This document shows positions 24,846-33,433 of a stretch of DNA of 64,000 bases, one piece after another. Origin of the DNA: DASSUW01 sp963792385 (GTDB lineage: Bacteria > Actinomycetota > Thermoleophilia > Solirubrobacterales > Solirubrobacteraceae); the NCBI GenBank assembly GCA_963792385.1, contig CAWBVZ010000003.1, forward strand, positions 62,001-126,000, read 5' to 3'. Within the stretch, counting starts at the first letter, position 1; each line of letters begins with the position of its first letter. The position numbers and the translations under genes are program-made. Under the pieces are notes generated by a model that saw nothing but the letters and a program-made list of their open reading frames with translations, did not search any database and had not been told where the DNA came from.

Positions 24846-26656
24846 GACGGCTCGACCCGTGCCTGACGGTCGTCGACGGCCGGTTGCGGGTGGAGGAGTG
24901 CGACGCCCACGCGCTGGCCGAGCGGCACGGGACGCCGCTGCACGTGGTCTCCGAGGATCAGCTGCGGCGCAACGTGCGGCGGATCGCCGCGGCGTTCGGA
25001 GCGGCGTGGCCACACGGGCCGGTCCGCCTGCTGCCGGCGATCAAGGCGAACCCGACGCTCGCACTGCGCCGCGTGCTGGACGAGGAGGGCGCCGGCTGCG
25101 ACGCGTTCGGCGCGCCCGAGCTCGAGGCCGCGCTGCGCGCCGGCACGCCGCCGGAGCGGATCTCGTTCAACGGGCCGACCAAGGACGAGACCAGTCTCGA
25201 GCGCGCCGTGACGCTCGGTGTCCGCGTCACCGCCGACTCGCTCGACGAGCTCGAGCGGCTCGATGCGATCGGGCGCCGGCTCGGTCGTCGCGCTGCCGTG
25301 CGGCTGCGGCTACGGCCGCACGTGCCGGAGCTGACGATGCCCACCGATCTCGTCGATTCGCCGTTCAGCATCGCCGACGCCGTGTTGGCGTACAAGCCGG
25401 GGATCCCCGGCGATCAGTTGGCGGCGGCGGGTGCCCTGTTCGCGCGTGGCGAGGGCCTCGATCCCCGCGGCGTGCATATGCACCTTCCGCGCCACGCCGC
25501 TGATCCGCACGCGTGGGTCGTGGCGATGCGTGCCTACGCCGCGCTGATCGCCGAGCTGGCGGCTGCGGCGGGCGGCTGGCGGCCGCGTGAGATCGACGTC
25601 GGCGGGGGATTCCCGTCCGCGCGCGACCCGGCGGGGAGGGCGCTCGCCCGCCGCGCCGGCGCGCCTCCGCCGCCGCCGATCGAGGCGTTCGCGGCCGCCG
25701 TCGGGTCCGAGCTGGCCGCAGCGCTCCAGGCCGCCGGTATCGCCGTCGACGGCGTGGTGCTCGAGGCCGAGCCAGGGCGCTCGCTGTACGGCGACGCCGG
25801 GGTGCACCTGACGCGCGTGCTGTCGGTCAAGCGCCAATCGGCGCCGGCTCCGTACACGTGGATCGAGACGGACACGAGCGAGGCCTTCCTGCCGGACGGG
25901 CTGCTCGAGCACAACGGCTGGACGGTGCTCGCCGCCGCGCGGATGGACGAACCGGCCGCGTTGCACGGCGACGTCGTGGGCCGCTCGTGCGGCTTCGACG
26001 TGCTGGCCGCCGGCGTCGAGCTGCCCGCGGTGGCGGCCGGCGACCTGCTCGCCGTCCTCGATACCGGCGCCTATCAGGACGCCGCGTCAAGCAACTTCAA
26101 CGCGATGCCGCGACCGGCGACCGTGCTCGTGAGCGGCGAACGCGCCGCGGTCGTCAAGCGGCGCGAGACCCTCGCCGACGTGTTCTCCCGCGACGTCGCG
26201 CCGGGCGGCGCGGGCCGACTGGACCACACGGGCGTGACGGTCTCGGATCTCGACCGCTCGCTGCGGTTCTACGGCGATCTGCTCGGCCTCCCGGTGCGCG
26301 CACGTGGCGAGGAGGGCGACGCACAACTGGCGGCGATCACGGGGCTCGACGGCGCACGGGTCCGCTTCGCCGACCTCGACGCCGGCAGCGGCCGCCTGGT
26401 CGAGCTCCTGCAGTACCTGTCGCCGACCGCGGCCCCGGCGCCTGCCGAGCCGAACGCTCCAGGCACCGGACACGTGGCGATCCAGGTGGCCGACATGGCG
26501 AGCGCTGCCGCGCGCCTACGCGCGGCCGGAGTGACGATCCGGTCGTCCGGCCCAACCACCATCGAGGATGACGGCGATTGGGCCGGAGTGACCTGCCTCT
26601 ATGTGACCGACCCCGACGGATTCACCGTCGAGCTGATCGAGCGCGCGGGCGGCTGA
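24842..26656 (+). CDS. PLP decarboxylase (ornithine/diaminopimelate type) fused to a glyoxalase/VOC domain
   Basis: 604 aa in one frame. Residues about 1-440 are a fold-III PLP enzyme: RLLPAIKANPTLALRRV with the cofactor lysine, GCDAFGAPELEAAL, ISFNGPTKDE, DVGGGFPS, EAEPGRSLYGDAG and DTGAYQDAASSNFNAMPRPATVLV. After RRETLADVFSRD, residues about 460-600 are a VOC domain: LDHTGVTVSDLDRSLRFYGDLLGLPV, HVAIQVADMASAAARLRAAGV and LYVTDPDGFTVELIE. The two are normally separate. The GTG start overlaps the Lrp stop. A histidine in the usual lysine-racemase HxG loop appears as HMHLPRH, so the substrate is uncertain. Confidence 0.85.
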   Translation: MRRLDPCLTVVDGRLRVEECDAHALAERHGTPLHVVSEDQLRRNVRRIAAAFGAAWPHGPVRLLPAIKANPTLALRRVLDEEGAGCDAFGAPELEAALRAGTPPERISFNGPTKDETSLERAVTLGVRVTADSLDELERLDAIGRRLGRRAAVRLRLRPHVPELTMPTDLVDSPFSIADAVLAYKPGIPGDQLAAAGALFARGEGLDPRGVHMHLPRHAADPHAWVVAMRAYAALIAELAAAAGGWRPREIDVGGGFPSARDPAGRALARRAGAPPPPPIEAFAAAVGSELAAALQAAGIAVDGVVLEAEPGRSLYGDAGVHLTRVLSVKRQSAPAPYTWIETDTSEAFLPDGLLEHNGWTVLAAARMDEPAALHGDVVGRSCGFDVLAAGVELPAVAAGDLLAVLDTGAYQDAASSNFNAMPRPATVLVSGERAAVVKRRETLADVFSRDVAPGGAGRLDHTGVTVSDLDRSLRFYGDLLGLPVRARGEEGDAQLAAITGLDGARVRFADLDAGSGRLVELLQYLSPTAAPAPAEPNAPGTGHVAIQVADMASAAARLRAAGVTIRSSGPTTIEDDGDWAGVTCLYVTDPDGFTVELIERAGG

Positions 26657-28105
26657 TCAGGCGGGCTCCGGGACCACGCGGGGCCGGATGACCGGCCGCT
26701 GCGCGGGCTGCTCCTCGGCGGGCATCTCCGCCGCCGCGCCGTAGCGCTTGGAGATGAGCAGGCCGGCGGCCAGCGCACCGACGGCAGCGAGGCCGCCGCC
26801 GACCCAGAGGGCGTTGTGGAAGCCGTTCACGTACTCGGCCGCCGAGCCGCCGCCGAGCGCGGCCTCGGCCGGGATCAGCGCGCCGAGAGCGGCGACGCCG
26901 ACCGCGATGCCGGCCTGGCGGAACGTGTCGTTCACGCCCGCGGCGACGCCGCTCTGCTCGACCGGCACCGAGCTCAGCGCCACGTTCGTGACGGCCGGGT
27001 TGAACAGGCCGGTGCCGATCAGCGCGACCAGCAGGCCCGGCAGCAGGATCCACCACGATGACGTCACGCCGGCGAGCGTGAACAGCCCCATGCCGATGGC
27101 GACGAGCCCGAGGCCGACGGCGATCATCGTGCGTGCCGGCACCTTGGCGCCGAGCTGCGCGGTGGCGCCGGAGACGACGAGCATCACGAGCGTGCCGGGG
27201 ATGTACACGAGGCCTGCCTCGATCGCCGACAGGCCGAGGATCTGCTGCAGGTAGAGGGTCGAGTAGAGGAACAGGGCGAAGAACGACGCCGAGATCGAGA
27301 AGGCCGCGATCTGCGCGCCGCTGAACGACGGGTCGCGGAACAGCCGCATCGGCAGCATCGGCTCGCGCACGCGCAGCTCGATCACGACGAACGCGATCAG
27401 CGCGACCGCCGCGCCGATCAATTCGGCGACGATCGCGGCGCTCGTCCAGCCCTGCTCATTGCCGCGCAGCAGCGCCAGCACGAGCAAGAACAGGCCGGCC
27501 GTGAGCGTGATCTGGCCGGGCCAGTCGATCGAGCGCGAGTGCGGATCGCGCGACTCCTGGACGTACCGCCGCGTGATCCACAGGCAGAACACGCCGATCG
27601 GCAGGTTGACGAGGAAGATCCACTGCCAGTCGAGCCCGCTGGTGAGCAGGCCGCCGACGAGCGGGCCGACGGCGAACGACGCCCCGATCGCGGCACCGTA
27701 CGCCGCCAGCGCTCCGGCGCGCTCGCGGGCGCCCGGGAACGCGTGGGCGAGCAGGGCGAGCGAGACGGCGAACATGACCGCCGCGCCGATGCCCTGGACC
27801 GCGCGGGCGGAGTTGAGCATCGTGATGTCCTGGGCCACGCCGCACGCCAATGAAGCGGCGGTGAAGAGGCCAAGACCGAAGGTGAACACGCGCCGGCGCC
27901 CGAGGCGGTCGGCGAGCGCGCCCGCAGTCAGCACGGTGCTGGCCAGTGCGAGCGTGTATGCGTCGACGACCCACTGCAGGCCGCTCAGGCCCGTGTCGAG
28001 GTCCTCGGCGATGCGCGAAAGCGCCGTGTTCACGACGGCGATGTCGAGCATCAGCATCGCGGTGGCCGCGCAGACCACTACGAGCGTCCAGCGTTGGATA
28101 TTCAT
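26657..28105 (-). CDS. DHA2-family (EmrB/QacA-type) multidrug MFS exporter
   Basis: 482 aa with 14 hydrophobic spans. Motifs: D-in-TM1 region MLMLDIAVVNTALSRI, WVVDAYTLALAS, motif A GALADRLGRRRVF, RAVQGIGAA (motif B) and GASFAVGPLVGGLLT (motif C of drug:H+ antiporters). It should export drugs or metabolites using the proton gradient. No regulator is adjacent. The stop abuts the convergent VOC-fusion gene (TGATCA across 26654-26659). The 113-bp leader upstream of 28105 is purine-rich with no clear operator. Confidence 0.9.
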   Translation of the reverse strand: MNIQRWTLVVVCAATAMLMLDIAVVNTALSRIAEDLDTGLSGLQWVVDAYTLALASTVLTAGALADRLGRRRVFTFGLGLFTAASLACGVAQDITMLNSARAVQGIGAAVMFAVSLALLAHAFPGARERAGALAAYGAAIGASFAVGPLVGGLLTSGLDWQWIFLVNLPIGVFCLWITRRYVQESRDPHSRSIDWPGQITLTAGLFLLVLALLRGNEQGWTSAAIVAELIGAAVALIAFVVIELRVREPMLPMRLFRDPSFSGAQIAAFSISASFFALFLYSTLYLQQILGLSAIEAGLVYIPGTLVMLVVSGATAQLGAKVPARTMIAVGLGLVAIGMGLFTLAGVTSSWWILLPGLLVALIGTGLFNPAVTNVALSSVPVEQSGVAAGVNDTFRQAGIAVGVAALGALIPAEAALGGGSAAEYVNGFHNALWVGGGLAAVGALAAGLLISKRYGAAAEMPAEEQPAQRPVIRPRVVPEPA

Positions 28106-28218
28106 GAGTTGGGGCTCCGGGGAGGGTGAGGGAGAGGGGAGGATGCGTTCAGGATCCCGGCTCCCCAGGGCCTCTCGCATCGGGGAGAACCCCAATGGCG
28201 GACCTTAAAGTCGCGCCC

Positions 28219-29403
28219 TTAACGGCCGGCGTACGTGCGGATCTGGCGCCGGAGGACCCTCACGAGGTCGCCTTGGGCGATGTTGGCGTCGGCGAGGTGC
28301 AGGCCCCATTCCGGTGTCGGAGAGGGCCTGGGCACGGGCGTCCCCGGCGCGGAGGCGATCCGGAGCACATGGGCGCCGCCCGCCCGGGAGCAGCGACCCG
28401 TGAAGGCGCCGTCGGTCTGCAGGAAGGTCGTTGACGGGGTCGGCCACTCGAGTCCCAGCACCGCGATCCCCGCTGCGATCAGCGTCCCGGGGGCAAACGG
28501 CTCCGTCGGGATCACGGACGTCAGCGAGACCGAGCGCTTGCTGCCCAGCGCGGCCGGGTTGGTGCAGGCGGTCTCGAGTCCGGCCCGCTCGGGGAGCCCG
28601 AGGAACCCGGCGACCCGACTCGAGCCCCGGCCGAAGACCGACGGGTCTGGAGGCGTCGCGTTGAACGTGCTGAACGCGAGCACGCACGACAGCTGGGTCG
28701 CCCGCTCGCAGGTCGGCACCCGGCGGAACACGCCACCGCGGTCCGATCCCTTGCGGACGACGACGTCGCCGCCCAGGAGCACCGCTGACACGAGCCGCCG
28801 GCGCAGGCGGGCATCGCCGTCGATGCGTCGGCGGACGAGCCGTTGCAGGTGGTAGCTCCCCTGCGAGTGGCCGATCAGGACGAAGCCGCGGCGGGAGCCG
28901 ATGCGGCGCAGGAAGGCGTCGAAGGCCTTCTCGACGTCGCCGTAGGCCGTGAGGTAGTCGCTCCGCGTCGTGGTCTCGGACTGCAGCCCCGCGACGGTCG
29001 CCTGCCGGTACAAGGGTGCGTAGACGCGGCAGACCTGCGAGAAACGCGCGGCCTGGTAGAGCGCGATCGAGCGGATCTCGGGGTCGGCACGCTTGGTCGC
29101 GAGCCGGGTCGGCTGGTTGGAGACCGTCGGGTACACGTAGAAGCAGTCGACGCCGTGATCACGGTCGCGCCTCGGCGTCGAGCGGCCGGCGCGCACGTCC
29201 CAGCCGTGGTAGAGCGTCGTGCTCAGGCTCGGCCGGCATGGGTCCTTCGCCACGCCCGGACCGCACAGCCACTTCGTCGCCGCGGGCGCGCTACCGGCGG
29301 CGCCGAGCGCCGCTGCCGCTGTGATCGCGGCGATTGCGCATGCGCGCCCGATGCTCCTCAACACGATCCGGAGTCTCGTGGAAGACGCGGGCGCATGCGC
29401 CAC
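28219..29403 (-). CDS. Exported DUF3089-family alpha/beta hydrolase
   Basis: 394 aa. A hydrophobic export signal (about 18-42, ending SAPAA) precedes the DUF3089 pattern WLCGPGV...DPC, DCFYVYPTVS, VCRVYAPLYRQ and the nucleophile elbow GFVLIGHSQGSYHLQRL (GHSQG). It is a probable secreted esterase or lipase-like enzyme with several cysteines that could pair. The GTG start at 29403 gives an 18-residue pre-sequence; a GTG about 13 codons later is also possible. The substrate is unknown. Confidence 0.85.
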   Translation of the reverse strand: MAHAPASSTRLRIVLRSIGRACAIAAITAAAALGAAGSAPAATKWLCGPGVAKDPCRPSLSTTLYHGWDVRAGRSTPRRDRDHGVDCFYVYPTVSNQPTRLATKRADPEIRSIALYQAARFSQVCRVYAPLYRQATVAGLQSETTTRSDYLTAYGDVEKAFDAFLRRIGSRRGFVLIGHSQGSYHLQRLVRRRIDGDARLRRRLVSAVLLGGDVVVRKGSDRGGVFRRVPTCERATQLSCVLAFSTFNATPPDPSVFGRGSSRVAGFLGLPERAGLETACTNPAALGSKRSVSLTSVIPTEPFAPGTLIAAGIAVLGLEWPTPSTTFLQTDGAFTGRCSRAGGAHVLRIASAPGTPVPRPSPTPEWGLHLADANIAQGDLVRVLRRQIRTYAGR

Positions 29404-29432
29404 TCGGTAGCGGCCGACGTATCGTCCTGCGG

Positions 29433-30386
29433 GTGGCGAGAACGCCGTTGACCTACAACCCGTCGAACGGCGTGACGGCCGGCATGTGGAGCGAGGACGG
29501 CGTCGTGCACAAGGTCCTCACGCGGCGTCGTGATGCCCCGTCGCACTGGGCGGCGTCGGACGACGAACGGCACTGGAACTTCTGGAAGCGGGAAGCGCTG
29601 GCCTATGAGTCCGGGCTCCCGGCGCAGCTCGGGCTCGGCGCGCCGCGCGTTCTCGGGATCGCCGGGTCCGACGAGGGGGACATCGAGCTGCGGCTGGAAC
29701 ACGTCGAAGGCCGGCATTCCGACGCGCTGACCGTCGAGGACCTGGAGGTGGTGGCGACGACCCTCGGGCGCGCGCAGGGAAGCCGAGAGCTACCCGCCTA
29801 CGGATGGCTCAGCAGCGGGTTCCTGCGCGCGTACGGCGGGGCGCGTCCCGTGAACTGGGCGCTGCTCGCCGATGACGACGCGTGGGCGCAGCCGCCGATG
29901 CGCGACCACTTTCCCGCGCGGCTGCGGCAAGGGCTCGTGCGCCTCCACGACCAGCGGGAGCGCCTGCTGGGCCTGATGGAGCGCCTGCCGCGCACGCTCT
30001 GCCACCTCGACGTGTGGCCGAGCAACCTCATCCGCCGGCCCGCCGGCGAGGTCGTGCTGCTCGACTGGGCGTTCGCGGGGGACGGCGCGCTGGGCGAGGA
30101 CATCGGCAACCTGATCCCGAACGTGCTGCTGCCACCGGAAGCGCTCGACGACCTCGATGCACGGCTGACGGCCGCGTACCTGCAAGGGCTACGCGAGGCG
30201 GGGTGGACGGGCGATGAGCGCCTCGTCCGGCTTGCGATCTGTGCGTCCGCGGTCAGGTACGACTTCCTGACGGCGTACTGCCTCGAGCACGCGAGCGCCG
30301 GCGAGCATCTGGACTACGCCGAGCACGCAGCGGCGCTCGCGCTCTGTGCGCGCTGGGCCGAGGAAGCGGAGCGACTCGCCAGTTAG
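29433..30386 (+). CDS. Aminoglycoside phosphotransferase-like (APH) family protein
   Basis: 317 aa from the GTG at 29433. Protein-kinase-like fold: VVHKVLTRR near the N-terminus, the catalytic loop TLCHLDVWPSNLIRR (HxDxxxxN) and the metal motif VVLLDWAFAGDGALGEDIGNLI. Such genes phosphorylate aminoglycosides, choline, homoserine, trehalose and other small alcohols; the substrate cannot be told here. It is divergent from the DUF3089 gene with a 29-bp gap between starts. Confidence 0.82.
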   Translation: MARTPLTYNPSNGVTAGMWSEDGVVHKVLTRRRDAPSHWAASDDERHWNFWKREALAYESGLPAQLGLGAPRVLGIAGSDEGDIELRLEHVEGRHSDALTVEDLEVVATTLGRAQGSRELPAYGWLSSGFLRAYGGARPVNWALLADDDAWAQPPMRDHFPARLRQGLVRLHDQRERLLGLMERLPRTLCHLDVWPSNLIRRPAGEVVLLDWAFAGDGALGEDIGNLIPNVLLPPEALDDLDARLTAAYLQGLREAGWTGDERLVRLAICASAVRYDFLTAYCLEHASAGEHLDYAEHAAALALCARWAEEAERLAS

Positions 30387-30396
30387 CCCGGCGGCC

Positions 30397-30786
30397 TCAG
30401 GCGTCGGGCCAAGGGGAGTCGGACCTGACGCCGTCGCCGCCCTCGGGCTTCGGTCCGCCGACGGCGATCAGATCGAGGCCGTCAGGCCCTGCCTCGAAGG
30501 AGCGGATGACCTCGGGGCCCACCCGGATCACATCCCATTGGCGGATGTCGTGGATCGCGTCATCGAGCCGGATCCGGCCGGAGCCCGCGACGACGATGTA
30601 CGCCTCCTCCTGCTCGCGGTGACTGTGCGCTCCCGGGTTGCGCAGGCTCGGTGCGTACCGCCAGTGGCTCACGCCCAGATCGCGGGATCCCAGGTCTTTG
30701 CGGCCAAAGCGCCCTTCCAGGCCCTCGACCCGTCCTTCGACGGAGTCGTCGATTTCGAGCAGGTTCACGATCGCGAAGTCGGACAT
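30397..30786 (-). CDS. Cupin-domain protein
   Basis: 129 aa single-domain cupin. Metal-binding motif 1 is present as GAHSHREQEEAYIVVAGSGRIRLDD (HxH...E), and motif 2 is weaker (DVIRVGPEVIRSFEAG, lacking the usual histidine). Substrate unknown. It is divergent from the epoxide-hydrolase-like gene; the 76-bp gap must hold both promoters. Confidence 0.85.
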   Translation of the reverse strand: MSDFAIVNLLEIDDSVEGRVEGLEGRFGRKDLGSRDLGVSHWRYAPSLRNPGAHSHREQEEAYIVVAGSGRIRLDDAIHDIRQWDVIRVGPEVIRSFEAGPDGLDLIAVGGPKPEGGDGVRSDSPWPDA

Positions 30787-30862
30787 CGGGTTCTCCTGTT
30801 GCGGGGGAGCAGCGTGAACGTGAAGCGTATGAAGCGCAGCCCTCGGCCCTTAGGCTGAGGCG

Positions 30863-31741
30863 ATGTCAGCGGGTGCAGGAGATGACGGCGGACTGCAGGC
30901 TGGGCTCGTGGCCGCCAACGGGATCGAGTTCGGGATCCTCGAGGTTGGCGAGGGTCCGTTGGCCCTCTGTCTGCACGGCTTTCCGGACTCAGCGCACACG
31001 TGGCGCTACTTGCTGCCCGCGCTGGCCGGCGCGGGGTTCCGGGCGGTTGCGCCGTTCATGCGTGGTTACGCGCCGACGGGCCTGTCGCCCGACGGCTCGT
31101 ATCCACTCGGCGCGCTCGTGGCCGACGCCGTCGCGCTCCACGAGGTGCTCGGAGGCGATGAGCGTGCCGTGTTGATCGGGCACGACTGGGGCGCCGAGAC
31201 GGCCTACGGGGCGGCGGCGCTCGCACCTGAACGCTGGCGCCGCGTGGTCACGATCGCCGTGCCACCACTCGCGCTCGACGAGCAGATGTTCGGCGACTAC
31301 GACCAGCTCAAGCGCCTCTTCTACGTCTTCTTCTTCAAGACGCCGCAGGCCGAAGCGGTGGTCGGCGCGCAGGACATGGCGTTCCTCGACCGGCTGTGGG
31401 CCGACTGGTCACCGGGCTACGACGCCGCCGCCGACCTGGCCTACGCCAAGCAGTGCCTGCGGGCGCCCGAGCACCTGGCGGCCGCCCTCGGCTACTACCG
31501 CGCCGAGGAGCCGGGGCTCCACGCCGCCGAGCATCACGCCCTCCTTCAGACGCCACCTCAGCCCACGCTGTACCTGCACGGCGAACGCGACGGCTCTATC
31601 GACGTCGCGATCGCCGCCGACGCCCTCCCGCACCTCTCACAGGGGTCGCGAATGGACATCATCGAAGGCGCCGGCCACTTCGCGCACCTCGAGCGACCCA
31701 CCACGGTCAACCCGCGCATCCTCGAGTGGGTCGCCTCCTAG
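30863..31741 (+). CDS. Epoxide hydrolase-like alpha/beta hydrolase
   Basis: 292 aa. Oxyanion motif LHGFPDSAHTWRYLLPAL (HGFP), nucleophile elbow LIGHDWGAETAYG with Asp as nucleophile (typical of epoxide hydrolases and haloalkane dehalogenases), acid EHAL...LHGERDGSID and catalytic His GAGHFAHLERP. It should hydrolyse an epoxide or related electrophile in the cytoplasm. The convergent TetR-type gene overlaps its end by 4 nt and may regulate nearby genes. Confidence 0.88.
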   Translation: MSAGAGDDGGLQAGLVAANGIEFGILEVGEGPLALCLHGFPDSAHTWRYLLPALAGAGFRAVAPFMRGYAPTGLSPDGSYPLGALVADAVALHEVLGGDERAVLIGHDWGAETAYGAAALAPERWRRVVTIAVPPLALDEQMFGDYDQLKRLFYVFFFKTPQAEAVVGAQDMAFLDRLWADWSPGYDAAADLAYAKQCLRAPEHLAAALGYYRAEEPGLHAAEHHALLQTPPQPTLYLHGERDGSIDVAIAADALPHLSQGSRMDIIEGAGHFAHLERPTTVNPRILEWVAS

Positions 31742-32346
31742 CGCGTGGCGGCGCCTTCGACGAGGGCGCTGATGAGCTGCACCGCATCTGATCGCCCGAT
31801 GCCGTTGGTCGAGAGCGAGCGCCAGGTTGGGAAGGCGAGGGCGTGGCGCAGCGCTCCCGCGAGCAGTTGTCGCCTGCGGCCGCGCACCGGGCGGCCGATG
31901 ATGAGGATCTCGGCGGCTTCGTCGAGGTAGGCGCGGAGCGGGGCCACGGCGTCGCGGGCGGCGTCGACGAGTTCGGCGTCGCGGAGCACGTTGCTCAGCA
32001 TCGGCTCGGTTCGCTCGTAGTAGGCGTAGAGCTCGTCAAGGGCTCGCTCGAGTCGCTGCTGCGGATCGCGAATCGCGCGCCAGGTGCCGAGATCGGGCCG
32101 CGGGTTGGCGGTGAAGTAGTGGGTTGAGCACGCCGCGAAGAGGTCGGCCTCGGTCGGAAAGTGGCGATAGAGGGTGCGGCGCTCCACGCCGGCCCGCTTG
32201 GCGACCGCGCTCAGCGTCGTACGGGATGGCCCGACGGTTCCGTGCAGCTCGATCGCCGCCTCGGTGATCCGCCGGTGCGTCTCAGCCATCTCCTCGCCGC
32301 GCTTCTTCAGCTCGTACTTGCGCTTGGGAACAATTTCGCGACTCAT
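31738..32346 (-). CDS. TetR/AcrR-family transcriptional regulator
   Basis: 202 aa from the ATG at 32346. N-terminal helix-turn-helix: RRITEAAIELHGTVGPSRTTLSAVAKRAGVERRTLYRHFPTEADLFAAC. The C-terminal ligand domain is helical. It is divergent from the SnoaL-like gene and probably binds within the 91-bp spacer, which has two similar ACTGT(G)TAT words near 32383 and 32411. The inducer is unknown. Confidence 0.92.
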   Translation of the reverse strand: MSREIVPKRKYELKKRGEEMAETHRRITEAAIELHGTVGPSRTTLSAVAKRAGVERRTLYRHFPTEADLFAACSTHYFTANPRPDLGTWRAIRDPQQRLERALDELYAYYERTEPMLSNVLRDAELVDAARDAVAPLRAYLDEAAEILIIGRPVRGRRRQLLAGALRHALAFPTWRSLSTNGIGRSDAVQLISALVEGAATR

Positions 32347-32437
32347 GAATGTGTCGTCAATCTTGCCAGATCGCCTCGGACTGTGTATCTTCGCGTTTCC
32401 GTGACTCAACACTGTATACCGAAAGAAGGAGAACGGC

Positions 32438-32812
32438 ATGTCCACCGCCACGCCTGAGCAGGTGCTCGAGTCGATCGTCACCGGAATCAACTCCGGGAAT
32501 CTCGACAGCCTCATGCCGCTCTACGAGAGCGAGGCAGCCTTTGCAACGCAGCCCGGGAGCCTCGCTCCCGGCGCGCCCGGCATCCGCGAAGCCCTGAACG
32601 GCTTCATCTCGATGAAGGGCGAGCTCGACCTCGACGTGACACGGGTCCTCGAGGTCGACGACCTCGCTCTCGTGATCGGCGTCTGGTCGTTCAACGGCAC
32701 GGGACCGGACGGCGAACCCGTGCAGCTGGCGGCAAAGAACGCGGATGTCCTCCGTCGTCAGACGGACGGTACGTGGCGCTTCGTGATCGACAACCCGTGG
32801 GGCACCGACTGA
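32438..32812 (+). CDS. SnoaL/NTF2-like small protein
   Basis: 124 aa, good AAGGAG ribosome site before the ATG. The pattern TPEQVLESIVTGINSGNLDSLMPLYESEAAF and WSFNGTGPDGEPVQLAAKNADVLRRQTDGTWRFVIDNPWG is that of NTF2-like/DUF4440 polyketide-cyclase-fold proteins. No catalytic residues are assigned. It is probably controlled by the divergent TetR regulator and ends at a strong hairpin. Confidence 0.85.
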   Translation: MSTATPEQVLESIVTGINSGNLDSLMPLYESEAAFATQPGSLAPGAPGIREALNGFISMKGELDLDVTRVLEVDDLALVIGVWSFNGTGPDGEPVQLAAKNADVLRRQTDGTWRFVIDNPWGTD

Positions 32813-32825
32813 ACCACCGAGCGGC

Positions 32826-32852
32826 TGAGGCCCGCCCAGGTGGCGGGCCTCA
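32826..32852. terminator. Bidirectional hairpin terminator
   Basis: Perfect 11-bp stem (TGAGGCCCGCC / GGCGGGCCTCA) with a 5-nt loop, placed between the convergent SnoaL-like and msrA genes. It has no U-run, as is common in GC-rich actinobacteria. Confidence 0.75.
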
Positions 32853-32867
32853 ACGGACTGCCGCGCT

Positions 32868-33380
32868 CTAGGCGGTCTGGCGGTGGGGCAGCTTCCAGCC
32901 CGGCCGCGGGAAGTGGCAGGTGTAGCCGTTCGGGTAGCGCTGGAGGTAGTCCTGGTGCTCGGGCTCGGCCTCCCAGAACGGGACGGCCTCGCTGATCTCG
33001 GTCACGACCTTGCCGGGCCACAGGCCAGAGGCTTCGACGTCGGCGATCGTGTCTTCGGCGACCTGGCGCTGCTCGTCGCTGGTGTAGAAGATCTCCGAGC
33101 GGTAGCTGGAGCCGATGTCGTTGCCCTGGCGGTCCTTGGTCGTCGGGTCGTGGATCTGGAAGAAGAACTCGAGGATGTCGCGGTAGGAGATGCGCTCGGG
33201 GTCGAACACGATCTCGACTGCCTCAGCGTGACCAGGATGGCTTCTGTAGGTCGGGTTGTCGTTCTGCCCGCCGGTGTATCCGACTCGGGTCGAGAGGACT
33301 CCGTCGCGGTGGCGCAGCAGCTCCTCGACGCCCCAGAAGCAGCCTCCCGCGAGGATCGCGGTCTCGGCGTTGTCGCTCAT
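32868..33380 (-). CDS. msrA: Peptide methionine sulfoxide reductase A
   Basis: 170 aa from the ATG at 33380, preceded by an AAGGAGAG site. The catalytic motif GGCFWG contains C14; GYTGG, HPGHAEAVEIVFDP and YRSEIFY follow. It reduces the S-isomer of methionine sulfoxide in proteins with thioredoxin. No second resolving cysteine is obvious except in the C-terminal YTCHFPRPGW region. It is a single-gene unit, with a hairpin at its 3' side. Confidence 0.96.
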   Translation of the reverse strand: MSDNAETAILAGGCFWGVEELLRHRDGVLSTRVGYTGGQNDNPTYRSHPGHAEAVEIVFDPERISYRDILEFFFQIHDPTTKDRQGNDIGSSYRSEIFYTSDEQRQVAEDTIADVEASGLWPGKVVTEISEAVPFWEAEPEHQDYLQRYPNGYTCHFPRPGWKLPHRQTA

Positions 33381-33433
33381 CTCACTCTCCTTGCTCCGAA
33401 GCTCTGTGTCCCGATCCATTCTGAGGCATTCAG

